Source: Clostridiales bacterium (lineage in GTDB: Bacteria > Bacillota > Clostridia > Lachnospirales > Lachnospiraceae). Taken from it: a DNA stretch of 46,777 nt. The stretch is taken from assembly GCA_021204005.1 (NCBI GenBank), contig JAJQAD010000192.1, positions 1 through 46,777 of the forward strand, read 5' to 3'. Positions within the stretch are counted from its first letter, which is position 1; each line of letters begins with the position of its first letter. The notes below the pieces were generated by a model that was not told the DNA's origin, did not search any database, and worked only from the letters and a program-made list of their open reading frames with translations. Shown here piece after piece: positions 1-9,620 of the stretch. Made by a program: the position numbers and the translations under genes.

Positions 1-68
1 ATCCATCACATTTTCCTCTCTTTCCAATACAATATCTATGAGTATCCGCTTTTATCGCTCTGAGCCGG

Positions 69-1088
69 TTATTCCCAAAGAAGCTCATCACCAAGATTCA
101 TCTTTCCGTTATACTCCGCAGCCCGCTCTTCCAATGTCCTGTGTTTCATCATTATCATATCCTGCCCTAAAAACACATTATGCTCTTGCTCTGACGACAT
201 CTGTATCAGATACCGGTTCAGCTCCGACACAAACCAACCAACGGCCGGATCGGGATTTTCCTTCTTCCACGCAGCGCCGATGCCGCAGGCGGTGCTGCTG
301 CTGTCCAGCGGACTGTACGCCAGCGAAGCTTTTACATAATCCTTGATCTTATACGGCAGTATCGTAATCCCCAGCCCGGACTCGACGGCAAACAGGATTT
401 CCTCCATGGAATCATAGGTATGAACCACACGCGGGATAAAATTCAGATCGCGGCACACCTGGTTAATCTGCCGGCTCATATAAGCCGCTCTATTCGGATC
501 GAACATCAGAAACGGCTCCGTAGCAATCTTGTCATAATCAATCTTAAAATTCTGCAGGCACGGGTGATCCGTGCGGCAGACCAGGCAATAATGATCCTCA
601 TGAATCTTCCGCGTGTTATAATTTTTCCTGTGCGCCAGATCTTCCATCAGAGAAAAATAGATGTCAAACTGATCCTCCTCGATCGCGGACAACACACCGA
701 GCGCATCCAGCCGGTGCAGCGAAATCTCCACCTGCGGATACTCGCGGTGAAACCGGGCGATCACCTCCGGCAGAAAATACTTGCAGGGACTGGCCAGATA
801 GGCGACAGACAGCCGCATCGTCCCGGAAGTATCCAGCGTGCGCAGACGTTCCCGGCTCACAGATTCCATGTCCAGCATCCGCTTGGCATCCTCCAGGAAA
901 AGCTCACCGGCCTTTGTCAGCACCACTCCTCTGGAAGTACGGGAGAAAAGCTTCGCCCCCAGTTCCTTCTCCAGATCGGAGATCTGATGACTGATGGCGG
1001 GCTGCGTCATGTAAAACTCCTTGGCCGCCTCTGAAAAACTCAGGTGCTTCGCCGCCGAGAGGAAATAATTCAGTTGGGCAGTGTTCAT
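69..1088 (-). CDS. LysR-family transcriptional regulator
   Basis: N-terminal LysR HTH (MNTAQLNYFLSAAKHLSFSEAAKEFYMTQPAISHQISDLEKELGAKLFSRT) followed by a substrate-binding domain. Confidence 0.93.
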   Translation of the reverse strand: MNTAQLNYFLSAAKHLSFSEAAKEFYMTQPAISHQISDLEKELGAKLFSRTSRGVVLTKAGELFLEDAKRMLDMESVSRERLRTLDTSGTMRLSVAYLASPCKYFLPEVIARFHREYPQVEISLHRLDALGVLSAIEEDQFDIYFSLMEDLAHRKNYNTRKIHEDHYCLVCRTDHPCLQNFKIDYDKIATEPFLMFDPNRAAYMSRQINQVCRDLNFIPRVVHTYDSMEEILFAVESGLGITILPYKIKDYVKASLAYSPLDSSSTACGIGAAWKKENPDPAVGWFVSELNRYLIQMSSEQEHNVFLGQDMIMMKHRTLEERAAEYNGKMNLGDELLWE

Positions 1089-1378
1089 TGCTTTAACCTC
1101 ATATCAGAAATTACGGTTTTTGCCTCTCTCTGTTGTCCCTGCGCACTATGTTCTCTCGCCACACTTAACCTCTCCAGGATTTCATCTTCAGACATTGCTA
1201 TATACGGATTCACCTCCGCCGGATTTCTTTTAATCTCAAAGGGGAATCCATTATTTGCCACAGCCTGTGTCAAAAAAATTCTGATTGCAGACGTTGTATC
1301 CGTTCCTAATTCCTTAAACAGCCTGTCAGATTTTCTCTTTAAATCATCATCTACTCTGAGTTGAATTGTGCTTGCCAT
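1085..1378 (-). CDS. RelB/DinJ-family antitoxin-like protein (no toxin partner seen)
   Basis: MASTIQLRVDDDLKRKSDRLFKELGTDTTSAIRIFLTQAV... ribbon-helix-helix RelB/DinJ pattern; stop overlaps the LysR start (ATGA). Confidence 0.82.
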   Translation of the reverse strand: MASTIQLRVDDDLKRKSDRLFKELGTDTTSAIRIFLTQAVANNGFPFEIKRNPAEVNPYIAMSEDEILERLSVAREHSAQGQQREAKTVISDMRLKQ

Positions 1379-1614
1379 ATATATGCACCTCCTTTATGCT
1401 AATATAATGCAACATCATTGCAACGTCAATGTATTTTCATTTATTGTCAATAAATTATTATTCCATTTATCTAAAATCAAAACTTATTTTCATCCTGTAA
1501 ACAGCCTCCAGTCTGTCATAAAAAATTTTTATACCTGATGTAAAAATGCATAATTTCTCATTTTTTCCCGTCCGTGTTACAATTTTAAATAACAATTTGA
1601 GGAGGTACGACACT

Positions 1615-3606
1615 ATGAAATTTGAGCATTTACTCAGCCCCATGAAAGTGGGAAACAAAGTCTATCGCAACCGCATCGTCAGCGCGCCCATGGCTTTCGG
1701 CCTGATCGTGCAGAACCCGGACGCCCGCGAATTTTCCTATCGGAAGCTGGAGGGACCGGCTCGCGGCGGTAACGCCTGCGTCATCGTCGGAGAGACGGAC
1801 GTCAACTTTGTCGACGCCGTACGTATCCCGGGATTCCGCCCCTTTGACTTTGCAAAACCGGAAGAGGACATGGAGACCTTCAACGCCGTAGCCGAGTACG
1901 CAAAGCGCATCAAGAGACACGGCGCCATCGCTTTGGCTGAGCTGGTTCACTGCGGCAAGGAAAAAGTGCCGTATCGCCCGGAGGAGGAATGCATCGGTCC
2001 CGTGGAAACCGTGAACATCGCCGGTATCAAGGCCCGCCCGATGACCAAAGACGATATGGACCGCATCGCCAACGATTTTGCCACAGCAGCTATCTACATG
2101 AAAAAAGCCGGTTTTGACGGTGTTTTAATCCACGGCGGACACGGGTTTATCTTCACCCAGTTCCTCTCCCCGCTGATGAACACCAGAACCGATGAATACG
2201 GCGGCTCCCTGGTAAACCGCGGCAGATTCCCGAAACAGATTTTAAAAACCATCCGCGAAGCGGTAGGCGATGATTTCCTGATCGAGCTGCGCATTGACGG
2301 CACCGACCACCAACCCGGCGGCATCACCCCGGAGGAGACCGGTGAATTTGTAAAATCGGTGGAGGAATACATCACTTCCGTCCATGTCACCTGCGGCATC
2401 TATGAGGAATCCGTAAAATCCGGCACCGAGAGCAGCATGTTCCACCCGCACGGACTGAACATCGAACCCGCCTCCATTGTAAAGTCCTACACCAGCCTGC
2501 CGGTCGGCGCTGTGGGCGGCATCAACTCCCCGGAAATGTGCGAGGAAGCCATCGCCAGCGGAAAAATTGATTTTGTCATCCTGGGACGCCAGATGCTGGC
2601 CGACCCGGAGTTTACCAGAAAATGTATGAACGGCGAAGAAGACCGCATCCGCCGGTGCCTGCGCTGCTACAAATGCTTCCCCGGTTCCCCGGAGGAGGGC
2701 TACGACGACCTGCCGTTTACCAGCGAAGAACTGGCGCTCTACGTCGGACACTGCACGATCAACCCGCTCGCGCATCTGCCGTTTGACCCGGATGCACTTC
2801 CGGATCCGAAAAAATCCGCAAATGTGCTGGTGATCGGCGGCGGCGCAGCTGGACTGCAGACCGCTATCACAGCGGCAGACCGCGGCCACAAAGTGACCAT
2901 CGCGGAGAAATCCGACAAGCTTGGCGACCTGCTTTACTTCACAGATGTCGATATCGACAAACCGGATCTTCGGAATTTCAAAAACCTGCTGATCCGCGAG
3001 GTGGAGCGCCGGGATATCACGGTGAAACTGAACACGGAAGTGACGCCGGAATACATTAAGAATACCGCACCCGACGCCGTCATCCTGGCAACCGGAAGCA
3101 CGCCTTCCCGCCCTCCTGTAAAAGGCATCGAAAATGCGCATCAGGCCATGGCCATCTATGACCAGACCATCGACTGCGGCAAGAAAGTCGTGATGATCGG
3201 CGGCGGCCTGGTCGGCTGCGAAGCCGGACTCTACCTGCAGAAGACAGACCATGAAGTGACCGTCGTGGAGATGCTCGACCGCGTGGCAAACGAGTCCTTC
3301 GGTATGTACCGCGAAGCGCTTGTATGGGAGATGGAAAAAACCGGCATGAAATCTATGCCGAAGACGAAATGTCTGGAGATTAAGCCGGACAGCGTCACCG
3401 TAGAAAACGCGGACGGCGTGCAGACGCTGGAAGCGGATACCGTGCTCTACGCGCTGGGCATGCGGACCGTCGACTCCTCCGCACTGGAAGCTGCTGCAAA
3501 GGAAATCGGAGCGGAAGTATTCACTGTAGGCGACGCCATCAAACCGGGCAAGGTAGACCAGGCCACCCGGAGCGGATATCTGGCAGGCGTGGATATTGCG
3601 AAATAA
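1615..3606 (+). CDS. NADH:flavin oxidoreductase / 2,4-dienoyl-CoA reductase / enoate reductase family (OYE TIM barrel + Fe-S + FAD/NAD domain)
   Basis: OYE motifs (HGGHGFIFTQFLSPLMNTRTDEYGGSLVNRGRF), Cys cluster, GGGAAGLQTAITAADRGHKVTIAEK dinucleotide fold; RBS GAGGAGG before ATG at 1615. Confidence 0.92.
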   Translation: MKFEHLLSPMKVGNKVYRNRIVSAPMAFGLIVQNPDAREFSYRKLEGPARGGNACVIVGETDVNFVDAVRIPGFRPFDFAKPEEDMETFNAVAEYAKRIKRHGAIALAELVHCGKEKVPYRPEEECIGPVETVNIAGIKARPMTKDDMDRIANDFATAAIYMKKAGFDGVLIHGGHGFIFTQFLSPLMNTRTDEYGGSLVNRGRFPKQILKTIREAVGDDFLIELRIDGTDHQPGGITPEETGEFVKSVEEYITSVHVTCGIYEESVKSGTESSMFHPHGLNIEPASIVKSYTSLPVGAVGGINSPEMCEEAIASGKIDFVILGRQMLADPEFTRKCMNGEEDRIRRCLRCYKCFPGSPEEGYDDLPFTSEELALYVGHCTINPLAHLPFDPDALPDPKKSANVLVIGGGAAGLQTAITAADRGHKVTIAEKSDKLGDLLYFTDVDIDKPDLRNFKNLLIREVERRDITVKLNTEVTPEYIKNTAPDAVILATGSTPSRPPVKGIENAHQAMAIYDQTIDCGKKVVMIGGGLVGCEAGLYLQKTDHEVTVVEMLDRVANESFGMYREALVWEMEKTGMKSMPKTKCLEIKPDSVTVENADGVQTLEADTVLYALGMRTVDSSALEAAAKEIGAEVFTVGDAIKPGKVDQATRSGYLAGVDIAK

Positions 3607-3701
3607 GAATTACAACAGAGCAAAGCGCCTGCGTATAAAAAGCTGATAACCAATAGCATTTTCATCCACGAAACTGCAAATTACGTTAAATGAGCCGAAA
3701 C

Positions 3702-3734
3702 GAGCCGGCATGTCAAAAAATGACATGCCGGCTC
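3702..3734. terminator. Strong stem-loop, probable (bidirectional) terminator
   Basis: GAGCCGGCATGTCA-AAAAA-TGACATGCCGGCTC, perfect 14-bp stem between convergent genes. Confidence 0.7.
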
Positions 3735-4008
3735 ATTCATTTCATACATCTCTGAAATTCCATTCCTCCGGACATTTTGAAAAGCATCCGCTTAATAAAT
3801 ATCTCACAAGCATCCGTTACTGCCCATTCATATACATCTCATATAGCCATTTCAATACCTTCATAGACTTTTCGCCCTTTTATTGAATAATTATCCTTAC
3901 CCCGTATCGGAACCTGAGTTCATTTAAAAGACTGATTCCCCTAATACTCTGCTGCATTGGCCCTGTCATTTCGCCAGAACAGCGGATGCATTACAGGCAA
4001 TCGTACTT

Positions 4009-4386
4009 TTATCTGACTTCCGCCACAACCTCAATCTCAATCAGACCGCCCTTCGGCAGGTTGGCCACCTCCACGCAGGACCGCGCCGGTACCTCACCGG
4101 TAAAAAACTCGCCGTAAATCTCATTTACCTTTGCAAAATCTGCAATATCCGCAAGGAAAATGGATGTCTTTACCACATGATCCAGATCGGAACCGCATCC
4201 CTCCAATACTGTCTTAATATTTTCCAGGCTCTGCCGGGTCTGGGCCTCGATGCCCTCCGGAAGGCTTCCGTCCGCCGGGATTAATCCAAGTTGCCCGGAG
4301 GTAAACACCAGGTTCCCCGTCTTTACCGCGTGGACATAAGGTCCCACCGCCGCCGGCGCCCCTGTTACATTGATTGATTCTTTCAT
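4009..4386 (-). CDS. ridA: RidA (YjgF/YER057c/UK114) family reactive intermediate deaminase
   Basis: 125 aa; GAPAAVGPYVHAVKTGNLVFTSGQLG ... ARSCVEVANLPKGGLIEIEVVA signature. Confidence 0.93.
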   Translation of the reverse strand: MKESINVTGAPAAVGPYVHAVKTGNLVFTSGQLGLIPADGSLPEGIEAQTRQSLENIKTVLEGCGSDLDHVVKTSIFLADIADFAKVNEIYGEFFTGEVPARSCVEVANLPKGGLIEIEVVAEVR

Positions 4387-4635
4387 GTTTTCATCCTTCT
4401 TTCTATTATTAGTTTCTATAATAAACGGGTATGACTGCTAACGCAGTCATCATTATCTATAAAAGTCGATTGCAACTGTGCATAAGTTCGATCACGGAAG
4501 CCAGAGATTTCCTATCCTATCCGCTCTACGTACTTCGCACACGCTTTCTCTATCCAATAACATTTATACTGTAGCATCCAGTCTCCTTTTAGTCAATTAC
4601 GATTTACTAATTTATGTTTGACTTATTTAAGATCC

Positions 4636-5853
4636 TCAAGGCATTCTCCGCAACAGTTCCACTTCGATAATCTCCCCCGCTCCATGACTTTTCTCACCCA
4701 ACGCAGAGATATACACCGCATCCGCCGTCAGGGCTGCCGCCGAGCCGACAGCTCCGGGACCGCGCAAAGACAGGATATCTGCCAAGTAAGGAGCCGCGCT
4801 GCTTTCCGGCGCTTTCTCCAGGCAGACGGCTGACATAGCAGAGAAAAAGGGCGGCACCTGAAAAGGCCGCTTCAGGATCGCTTTCACGCGCGCCCGCTCC
4901 GGCACCGGAATACCGAGCGCACGGCAAACCAACGGCCTCACTGCCCAATCCATATTATAAAAAGCAGCAAAAGACGGTCCGGCCAGGTTCAAAACCAGTT
5001 TATCACCCACCATAGCTGCGCTGAGCGGGCGTCCCGGAACCGCCGCTACTCCATGAAAAAGAGAACTTCCTTTCTCCGCTAAAATCCCGGCGCAATAATC
5101 TTCGCCGCCCTTTGAAGTGCCCGCGTTCACAAGCAGAATATCACACTCCGGCAGCAATTTATCCATAGCACTGGCGAGAATCACCCTGTCATCCCGCACA
5201 ATGGGATGCAGCACCGGTTCCGCTCCCATATCCCGAAGCATCTGACATACCATCACGCTGTTCGTGTCAAAATTCTGCCCTCGCTCCGGCACCGCCCCCA
5301 TCGGCACTAATTCACTTCCTGTAGGCAAAAAAGCAACACGCGGTTTTTTCACAACCGGCACCGCATCCATTCCTCCCATTGCAATTGCGGCCATTTCTGT
5401 TGCGTGAAGAATCCGCCCTGCGCTGCATAAAAGAGATCCTCTCCTTACATCCGCCCCCTGCGGCTTTACGTTAAATCCCCGGGATGCATTCACTTTTTCC
5501 GGAAGCCTTATACCGCCGTTTTTCAGAAATTCCACATTTTCTATGGCAATGACCGCATCATAATCATCCGGAAAATCATCCCCGGTATCCGCCCTCACAT
5601 AATCCCGCCCGGGCATCCATTGGCTTGTGTCCGGCATACCGTTTGTAAAAGAGGCGGACCGCATCGCAATTCCATCCATCTGTGACGCCCTGACCACGGG
5701 CAGGTTATATTTAGCAAACTGATCCTCAGCCAGTACCCGGCCGTCTGCTTCCTTGAGCGGCACGATTTCCGTCTTCCGCTCCGGTGTCCACGCTGCAAAC
5801 ATCCGTTTTAACGCTTCTTCCTTTGAAATCAAATCTTTTACATCTGAACGCAT
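4636..5853 (-). CDS. Divergent MoeA-like molybdopterin molybdotransferase-family protein
   Basis: MoeA N-terminal pattern (ISKEEALKRMF...LKEADGRVLAEDQFAKYNLPVVRASQMDGIAMRS) and MoCF-binding domain with altered motifs; RBS AGAGGAG before ATG at 5853. Confidence 0.85.
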   Translation of the reverse strand: MRSDVKDLISKEEALKRMFAAWTPERKTEIVPLKEADGRVLAEDQFAKYNLPVVRASQMDGIAMRSASFTNGMPDTSQWMPGRDYVRADTGDDFPDDYDAVIAIENVEFLKNGGIRLPEKVNASRGFNVKPQGADVRRGSLLCSAGRILHATEMAAIAMGGMDAVPVVKKPRVAFLPTGSELVPMGAVPERGQNFDTNSVMVCQMLRDMGAEPVLHPIVRDDRVILASAMDKLLPECDILLVNAGTSKGGEDYCAGILAEKGSSLFHGVAAVPGRPLSAAMVGDKLVLNLAGPSFAAFYNMDWAVRPLVCRALGIPVPERARVKAILKRPFQVPPFFSAMSAVCLEKAPESSAAPYLADILSLRGPGAVGSAAALTADAVYISALGEKSHGAGEIIEVELLRRMP

Positions 5854-5986
5854 TCCAAATCTCCTCTGTTCTTTTTTCACTGACAACCATTAATCCCGAA
5901 CAACCGCGCATATATACTTACTATTATAAACATACCCGCAAATGATCACAACAGATTTCTTACACACAACTGCGCATACAACAGGC

Positions 5987-6012
5987 AAGGGGATGAGAAT
6001 TCCCATCCCCTT
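5987..6012. terminator. Stem-loop downstream of the ABC substrate-binding protein gene
   Basis: AAGGGGATG ... CATCCCCTT inverted repeat in the intergenic gap. Confidence 0.5.
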
Positions 6013-6126
6013 CACTGCGGGCAGCACGCTGTGCTGTCCCGAAAAACTGCTTCTTTTGAAAAGTATTTCCTGCCTCACAGCACAAGAATCCTGTCTCAGA
6101 AACCGATACGCTGTGAGCTGCAACTT

Positions 6127-7347
6127 TTAATCACAGTAAATAGCCGCCAGCTGCTCCTCTGTAAGTTCCACCCCGTACATGTAGCTGAAATATTCAGAAA
6201 CCGTCTCTGTCAGATCATAGTTCACATAATCCGGATATACAATCGATGCACAGTACAGGCATCCCAGCACCCGCAGGCTGTTGGGAGAACGGTCAAACCA
6301 ATTCTGAGGCATCAGCGGAATCTGATACACGTCCCCGTTCTGGACCGCAGTGATGCCGGACCACTCATCAGAGGTGGTGATATCCTGGTAAGCAGGCTGC
6401 ATCCACACAAAGATATACTCCGGATCCCACTGGACAACCTGTTCCAAAGTTACTTCCTCCAGGCCGCCCATGCCGGACATGGAAATATCATCCCCCACGC
6501 AGTTTTCCAGTCCGCAGAATTCAAACACTGCCGCATGCATGGAGCCAACCGCCTCTGTAAACAGTCCGTCTGTCTGCTCTGCATAGTAATAGGTCGGGAC
6601 ATCGGCCGCTGCTACCGCAGCCTCCGCAGCTTCTGTCACCTGGTCCAGCAAACCCTGCAGATAAACGGAGACATCATATCCCCGCTGCGCTGCGCCAAAC
6701 CAGAGGCCGATATTTGCCGCGCATTCCGCGGAATCCGCGATATCACGGCTCAGGCAGATAACCGGAATCCCATACTCCTCCGCTGTCTCATCCGCAGAAG
6801 CCACGGTAGCTGCCAGACCATCCTCTGTACAATCGTATGTATTGATAATGACATCCGGGCTGACGGCCAGGATATTCTCCTCATTCGCGGTGCTATCCCC
6901 GTAATTGCCGCCGATCGTCTCCAGATCACTGACAGACTCCGGGTAATAGGCCAGCGCCTCATCCTCGAACTCTGCTGCCCAGCCGATAATCTGATCGGGC
7001 ACGATCGCGCATAGCCATCCCTCCGCGGTAGGGCTGGAATTCCAGATGGTAGGATTCGCCTTAAAGGTGACCTCGCGACCCGCCATGTCGGTGATGGTGA
7101 TATTGCCGTCCTCATCAGGCTCCAGATCTTCCACAGTAACTGTTTCCTCTGCTTCTTCCACATCAGCTGCCTCTTCAGCCTCCGTTTCACTTTCCGATGT
7201 CTCCTCTGTCTCTGACACGGAGACATCCTCCGCTTCCGCACTTTGTCCGGCAGCACTGTCGTCACTTGCAGAGCCGCAGCCTGCCAGCAGCGTAAGTCCC
7301 AGCGCTGACGCCAGGAAAAGTGAACTGAATCTTTTCATGTTTCTCAT
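6127..7347 (-). CDS. ABC transporter substrate-binding lipoprotein, TroA/FecB-like (candidate molybdate/tungstate or iron-chelate binding)
   Basis: Lipobox signal MKRFSSLFLASALGLTLLAGCGS; periplasmic-binding fold; adjacent to FecE- and FecCD-like genes in a molybdenum locus. Confidence 0.87.
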   Translation of the reverse strand: MRNMKRFSSLFLASALGLTLLAGCGSASDDSAAGQSAEAEDVSVSETEETSESETEAEEAADVEEAEETVTVEDLEPDEDGNITITDMAGREVTFKANPTIWNSSPTAEGWLCAIVPDQIIGWAAEFEDEALAYYPESVSDLETIGGNYGDSTANEENILAVSPDVIINTYDCTEDGLAATVASADETAEEYGIPVICLSRDIADSAECAANIGLWFGAAQRGYDVSVYLQGLLDQVTEAAEAAVAAADVPTYYYAEQTDGLFTEAVGSMHAAVFEFCGLENCVGDDISMSGMGGLEEVTLEQVVQWDPEYIFVWMQPAYQDITTSDEWSGITAVQNGDVYQIPLMPQNWFDRSPNSLRVLGCLYCASIVYPDYVNYDLTETVSEYFSYMYGVELTEEQLAAIYCD

Positions 7348-7403
7348 TTTTTTATCCTTCCTTTTCTATATATTTGTTGCCGTTTCCGGCAGCATAAGCA
7401 AAA

Positions 7404-7549
7404 TTAATCGTAACTGTTCAGCACCTTCACAGTTACGAAGAAAAGTCCATTTGAAATCGCTGCGCGATGGGACTTTTCCCTGTTCAATTTACTTCATCAG
7501 ACGCACTTCGCAGCAAGTGCGAAGTACTGACCAGAATAGTTACGGTTAA
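7404..7549. repeat. MITE-like palindromic element or composite stem-loop
   Basis: Imperfect terminal inverted repeats TTAATCGTAACTGTTC / GAATAGTTACGGTTAA (14/16 complementary) enclosing internal hairpins. Confidence 0.5.
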
Positions 7550-7554
7550 TCTTT

Positions 7555-8340
7555 CTACTGCTCTTTCATCACGGGGACACATCCCCGGATTACCTTTCCC
7601 TCCCACTCTGCGGTTGTGATACACACATCAATACCATAAACCCGGCGCATATTCTCCGGCGTCATCACGGTCTCCGGTGCACCACGTATGATTTCACCGT
7701 TTCGCGCCAGCAAAAGCACATCGGTACCGCAGAGAAACACGTGATCCGGCGTATGTGTCGTCATAATCACAATAATTCCCTGCGAAGCCAGTCTTTTTAC
7801 CGTTTCAAGCACCATGACCTGGTTTGCAAAATCAAGATTTGCCGCCGGCTCGTCCATTAGCAAAATCTTCGGCGACTGCACGAGCGCACGGGCAATCAAT
7901 ACCATCTGCCTTTCTCCTCCGCTGATTTGCGTGTAAACCCTGCTGCCCAGATGGGCAATGCCAACAGAATTCAGAATCTCATCCGCAAACGCATAGTCAC
8001 TTTCTGTGGGTGCGGAAAACATTCCGATACGCGAAACACACCCCATAACCACCACCTGCTGCACCGTATACGGAAACGGCGGCGTATGAGACTGCGGCAC
8101 AAACCCCATCACTCTTGCGCGGCGGCGCGCTCCCCACTTTATCATGGATTCCCCATCCACCTGTATATCGCCGCCGATACCCGGCAGAAGACCCATCAAT
8201 GTCTTAAACAGAGTCGTTTTTCCCACCCCGTTCGGTCCGAGTATGCAGAACACCGCTCCGCTCTCAACTGAGAAACTTAAGTCAGACACAACCGCCTTTC
8301 CCTGATAGCCGCAGCTGACATTGTCCACCGAAAAAATCAT
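7555..8340 (-). CDS. ABC transporter ATP-binding protein, FecE/BtuD type
   Basis: Walker A GPNGVGKTTL, signature ISGGERQMVLIARAL, Walker B ILLMDEP. Confidence 0.94.
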   Translation of the reverse strand: MIFSVDNVSCGYQGKAVVSDLSFSVESGAVFCILGPNGVGKTTLFKTLMGLLPGIGGDIQVDGESMIKWGARRRARVMGFVPQSHTPPFPYTVQQVVVMGCVSRIGMFSAPTESDYAFADEILNSVGIAHLGSRVYTQISGGERQMVLIARALVQSPKILLMDEPAANLDFANQVMVLETVKRLASQGIIVIMTTHTPDHVFLCGTDVLLLARNGEIIRGAPETVMTPENMRRVYGIDVCITTAEWEGKVIRGCVPVMKEQ

Positions 8341-9380
8341 AGCCAGCTGCCCCTCCCTTTCATCAACAGGATCAGGAAAAACGGCGCCCCGATAATAGCG
8401 GTCAGAATGCCGATGGATACCTCCACCGTAAAAAACACGCGGGTAATATTGTCTACCAGCATCAGGAAAATCGCTCCACCCAGTGCGGAAGCCGGCAGCA
8501 GATAACGGTAATCCGGTCCGACGATAAACCGCATCAAATGCGGGACAACCAGGCCAATCCAGCCTACCATTCCGCAGGCAGCGACAGATGCGGAGGTCGC
8601 CAAAGTAGCACAGATAATCGTTGCCAGCCGCACCCTTCGGACATTTACTCCCATCATCACCGCCTCCTCATCGCCAAAAGAAACCACATTTAAACGATAG
8701 GAGAATAAAAGCAGCGGTACCACACTGATCAACACAGGAATGAGCAGAATGGGCAACGACTTCAACTTCAGATTTGCCATGCTCCCCATCAGCCAAAACG
8801 TGATTTCCCCCAGCTGATTGTCCGTATCTGCCAAAAGTTTTGTGATGGACACGCCGGCCGAAAACAGAGAAGACACCACCATTCCTGTCAAAACCAAAGT
8901 CGTCGTGTTATTTGTTTTTCCCGAAACGGTGTAGCTGATAAACAACGTCAGCGCCACTGCAACCATCCCAAAGAAAAATGCGGACGTCTGCTGCACCAGC
9001 AGCGGTGCGGTTGCCAGAATGGATGTGCAGGCTCCAAAAGCCGCCCCGGAGGTGGCTCCCAGCAAATCCGGGGAAACCATTGGGTTGTGAAAAACGCCTT
9101 GATAGGATGCGCCCGAGACAGACAATGCAGCTCCCACGAAAATACAGGCCGTCAGCCGCGGCAGGCGGACATTCATAAGCGCCACATAGCCGTTGTGAGT
9201 ATATTCCAGGTCAAAGCCCAGACCGGCACCCAGAATGTGAAAAATCTCCTGCAACGACAGTGGATAAATCCCCTGTGTCATAGATATCAGAAACACAAAA
9301 ATCATAAAAACCACTAGTCCGGCAAGAATCAGCCGCAGATGCTTTCTCTGTTTTTTATTACCGGATGCAATCACTGACAT
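8337..9380 (-). CDS. FecCD-family ABC transporter permease
   Basis: 347 aa polytopic; RLPRLTACIFVGAALSVSGASYQGVFHNPMVSPDLLGATSGAAFG FecCD signature; overlaps the ATPase start. Confidence 0.95.
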   Translation of the reverse strand: MSVIASGNKKQRKHLRLILAGLVVFMIFVFLISMTQGIYPLSLQEIFHILGAGLGFDLEYTHNGYVALMNVRLPRLTACIFVGAALSVSGASYQGVFHNPMVSPDLLGATSGAAFGACTSILATAPLLVQQTSAFFFGMVAVALTLFISYTVSGKTNNTTTLVLTGMVVSSLFSAGVSITKLLADTDNQLGEITFWLMGSMANLKLKSLPILLIPVLISVVPLLLFSYRLNVVSFGDEEAVMMGVNVRRVRLATIICATLATSASVAACGMVGWIGLVVPHLMRFIVGPDYRYLLPASALGGAIFLMLVDNITRVFFTVEVSIGILTAIIGAPFFLILLMKGRGSWL

Positions 9381-9406
9381 ACATTCCTCCCTGAATTAGA
9401 AACACA

Positions 9407-9429
9407 CGTTATTTTTTTAAAATATAACG
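9407..9429 (-). promoter_or_regulatory. Candidate ModE-type operator of the FecCD-type transporter
   Basis: CGTTAT-N11-ATAACG dyad, 8 nt downstream of the inferred -10 on the minus strand. Confidence 0.5.
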
Positions 9430-9437
9430 CTGTTTAA

Positions 9438-9466
9438 ACCATAGTCTTATATTTTTGGATAGTCAA
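9438..9466 (-). promoter_or_regulatory. Candidate sigma70-type promoter for the FecCD-type transporter
   Basis: Minus strand TTGACT-N17-TATGGT. Confidence 0.5.
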
Positions 9467-9583
9467 ATTCCATATCCGAACTATATCATTCACTGTCGGA
9501 ATGCAGGTACAGAGCCGCGGAAGATCATTCCGGATACAACTTTTTTTATTCTGTACCTGAATCATCAAAATCGGCAACTCTCA

Positions 9584-9612
9584 TTGACACACACGCTTTC
9601 ATATCTTAAAAT
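9584..9612 (+). promoter_or_regulatory. Candidate sigma70-type promoter of modA
   Basis: TTGACA-N17-TAAAAT. Confidence 0.65.
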
Positions 9613-9620
9613 ATAGTTAT

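Noticed and set aside
1085-1378. Complete toxin-antitoxin module
   Set aside because: No RelE/YafQ-like toxin ORF adjacent; only the antitoxin-like gene is present
2242-3252. 336-aa minus-strand ORF antisense to the OYE-like gene
   Set aside because: Overlaps a clearly conserved coding gene; composition is a shadow-frame artefact of codon usage with no recognisable domain
6031-7014. 327-aa plus-strand ORF antisense to the ABC binding-protein gene
   Set aside because: Shadow ORF; no domain, RBS or independent support
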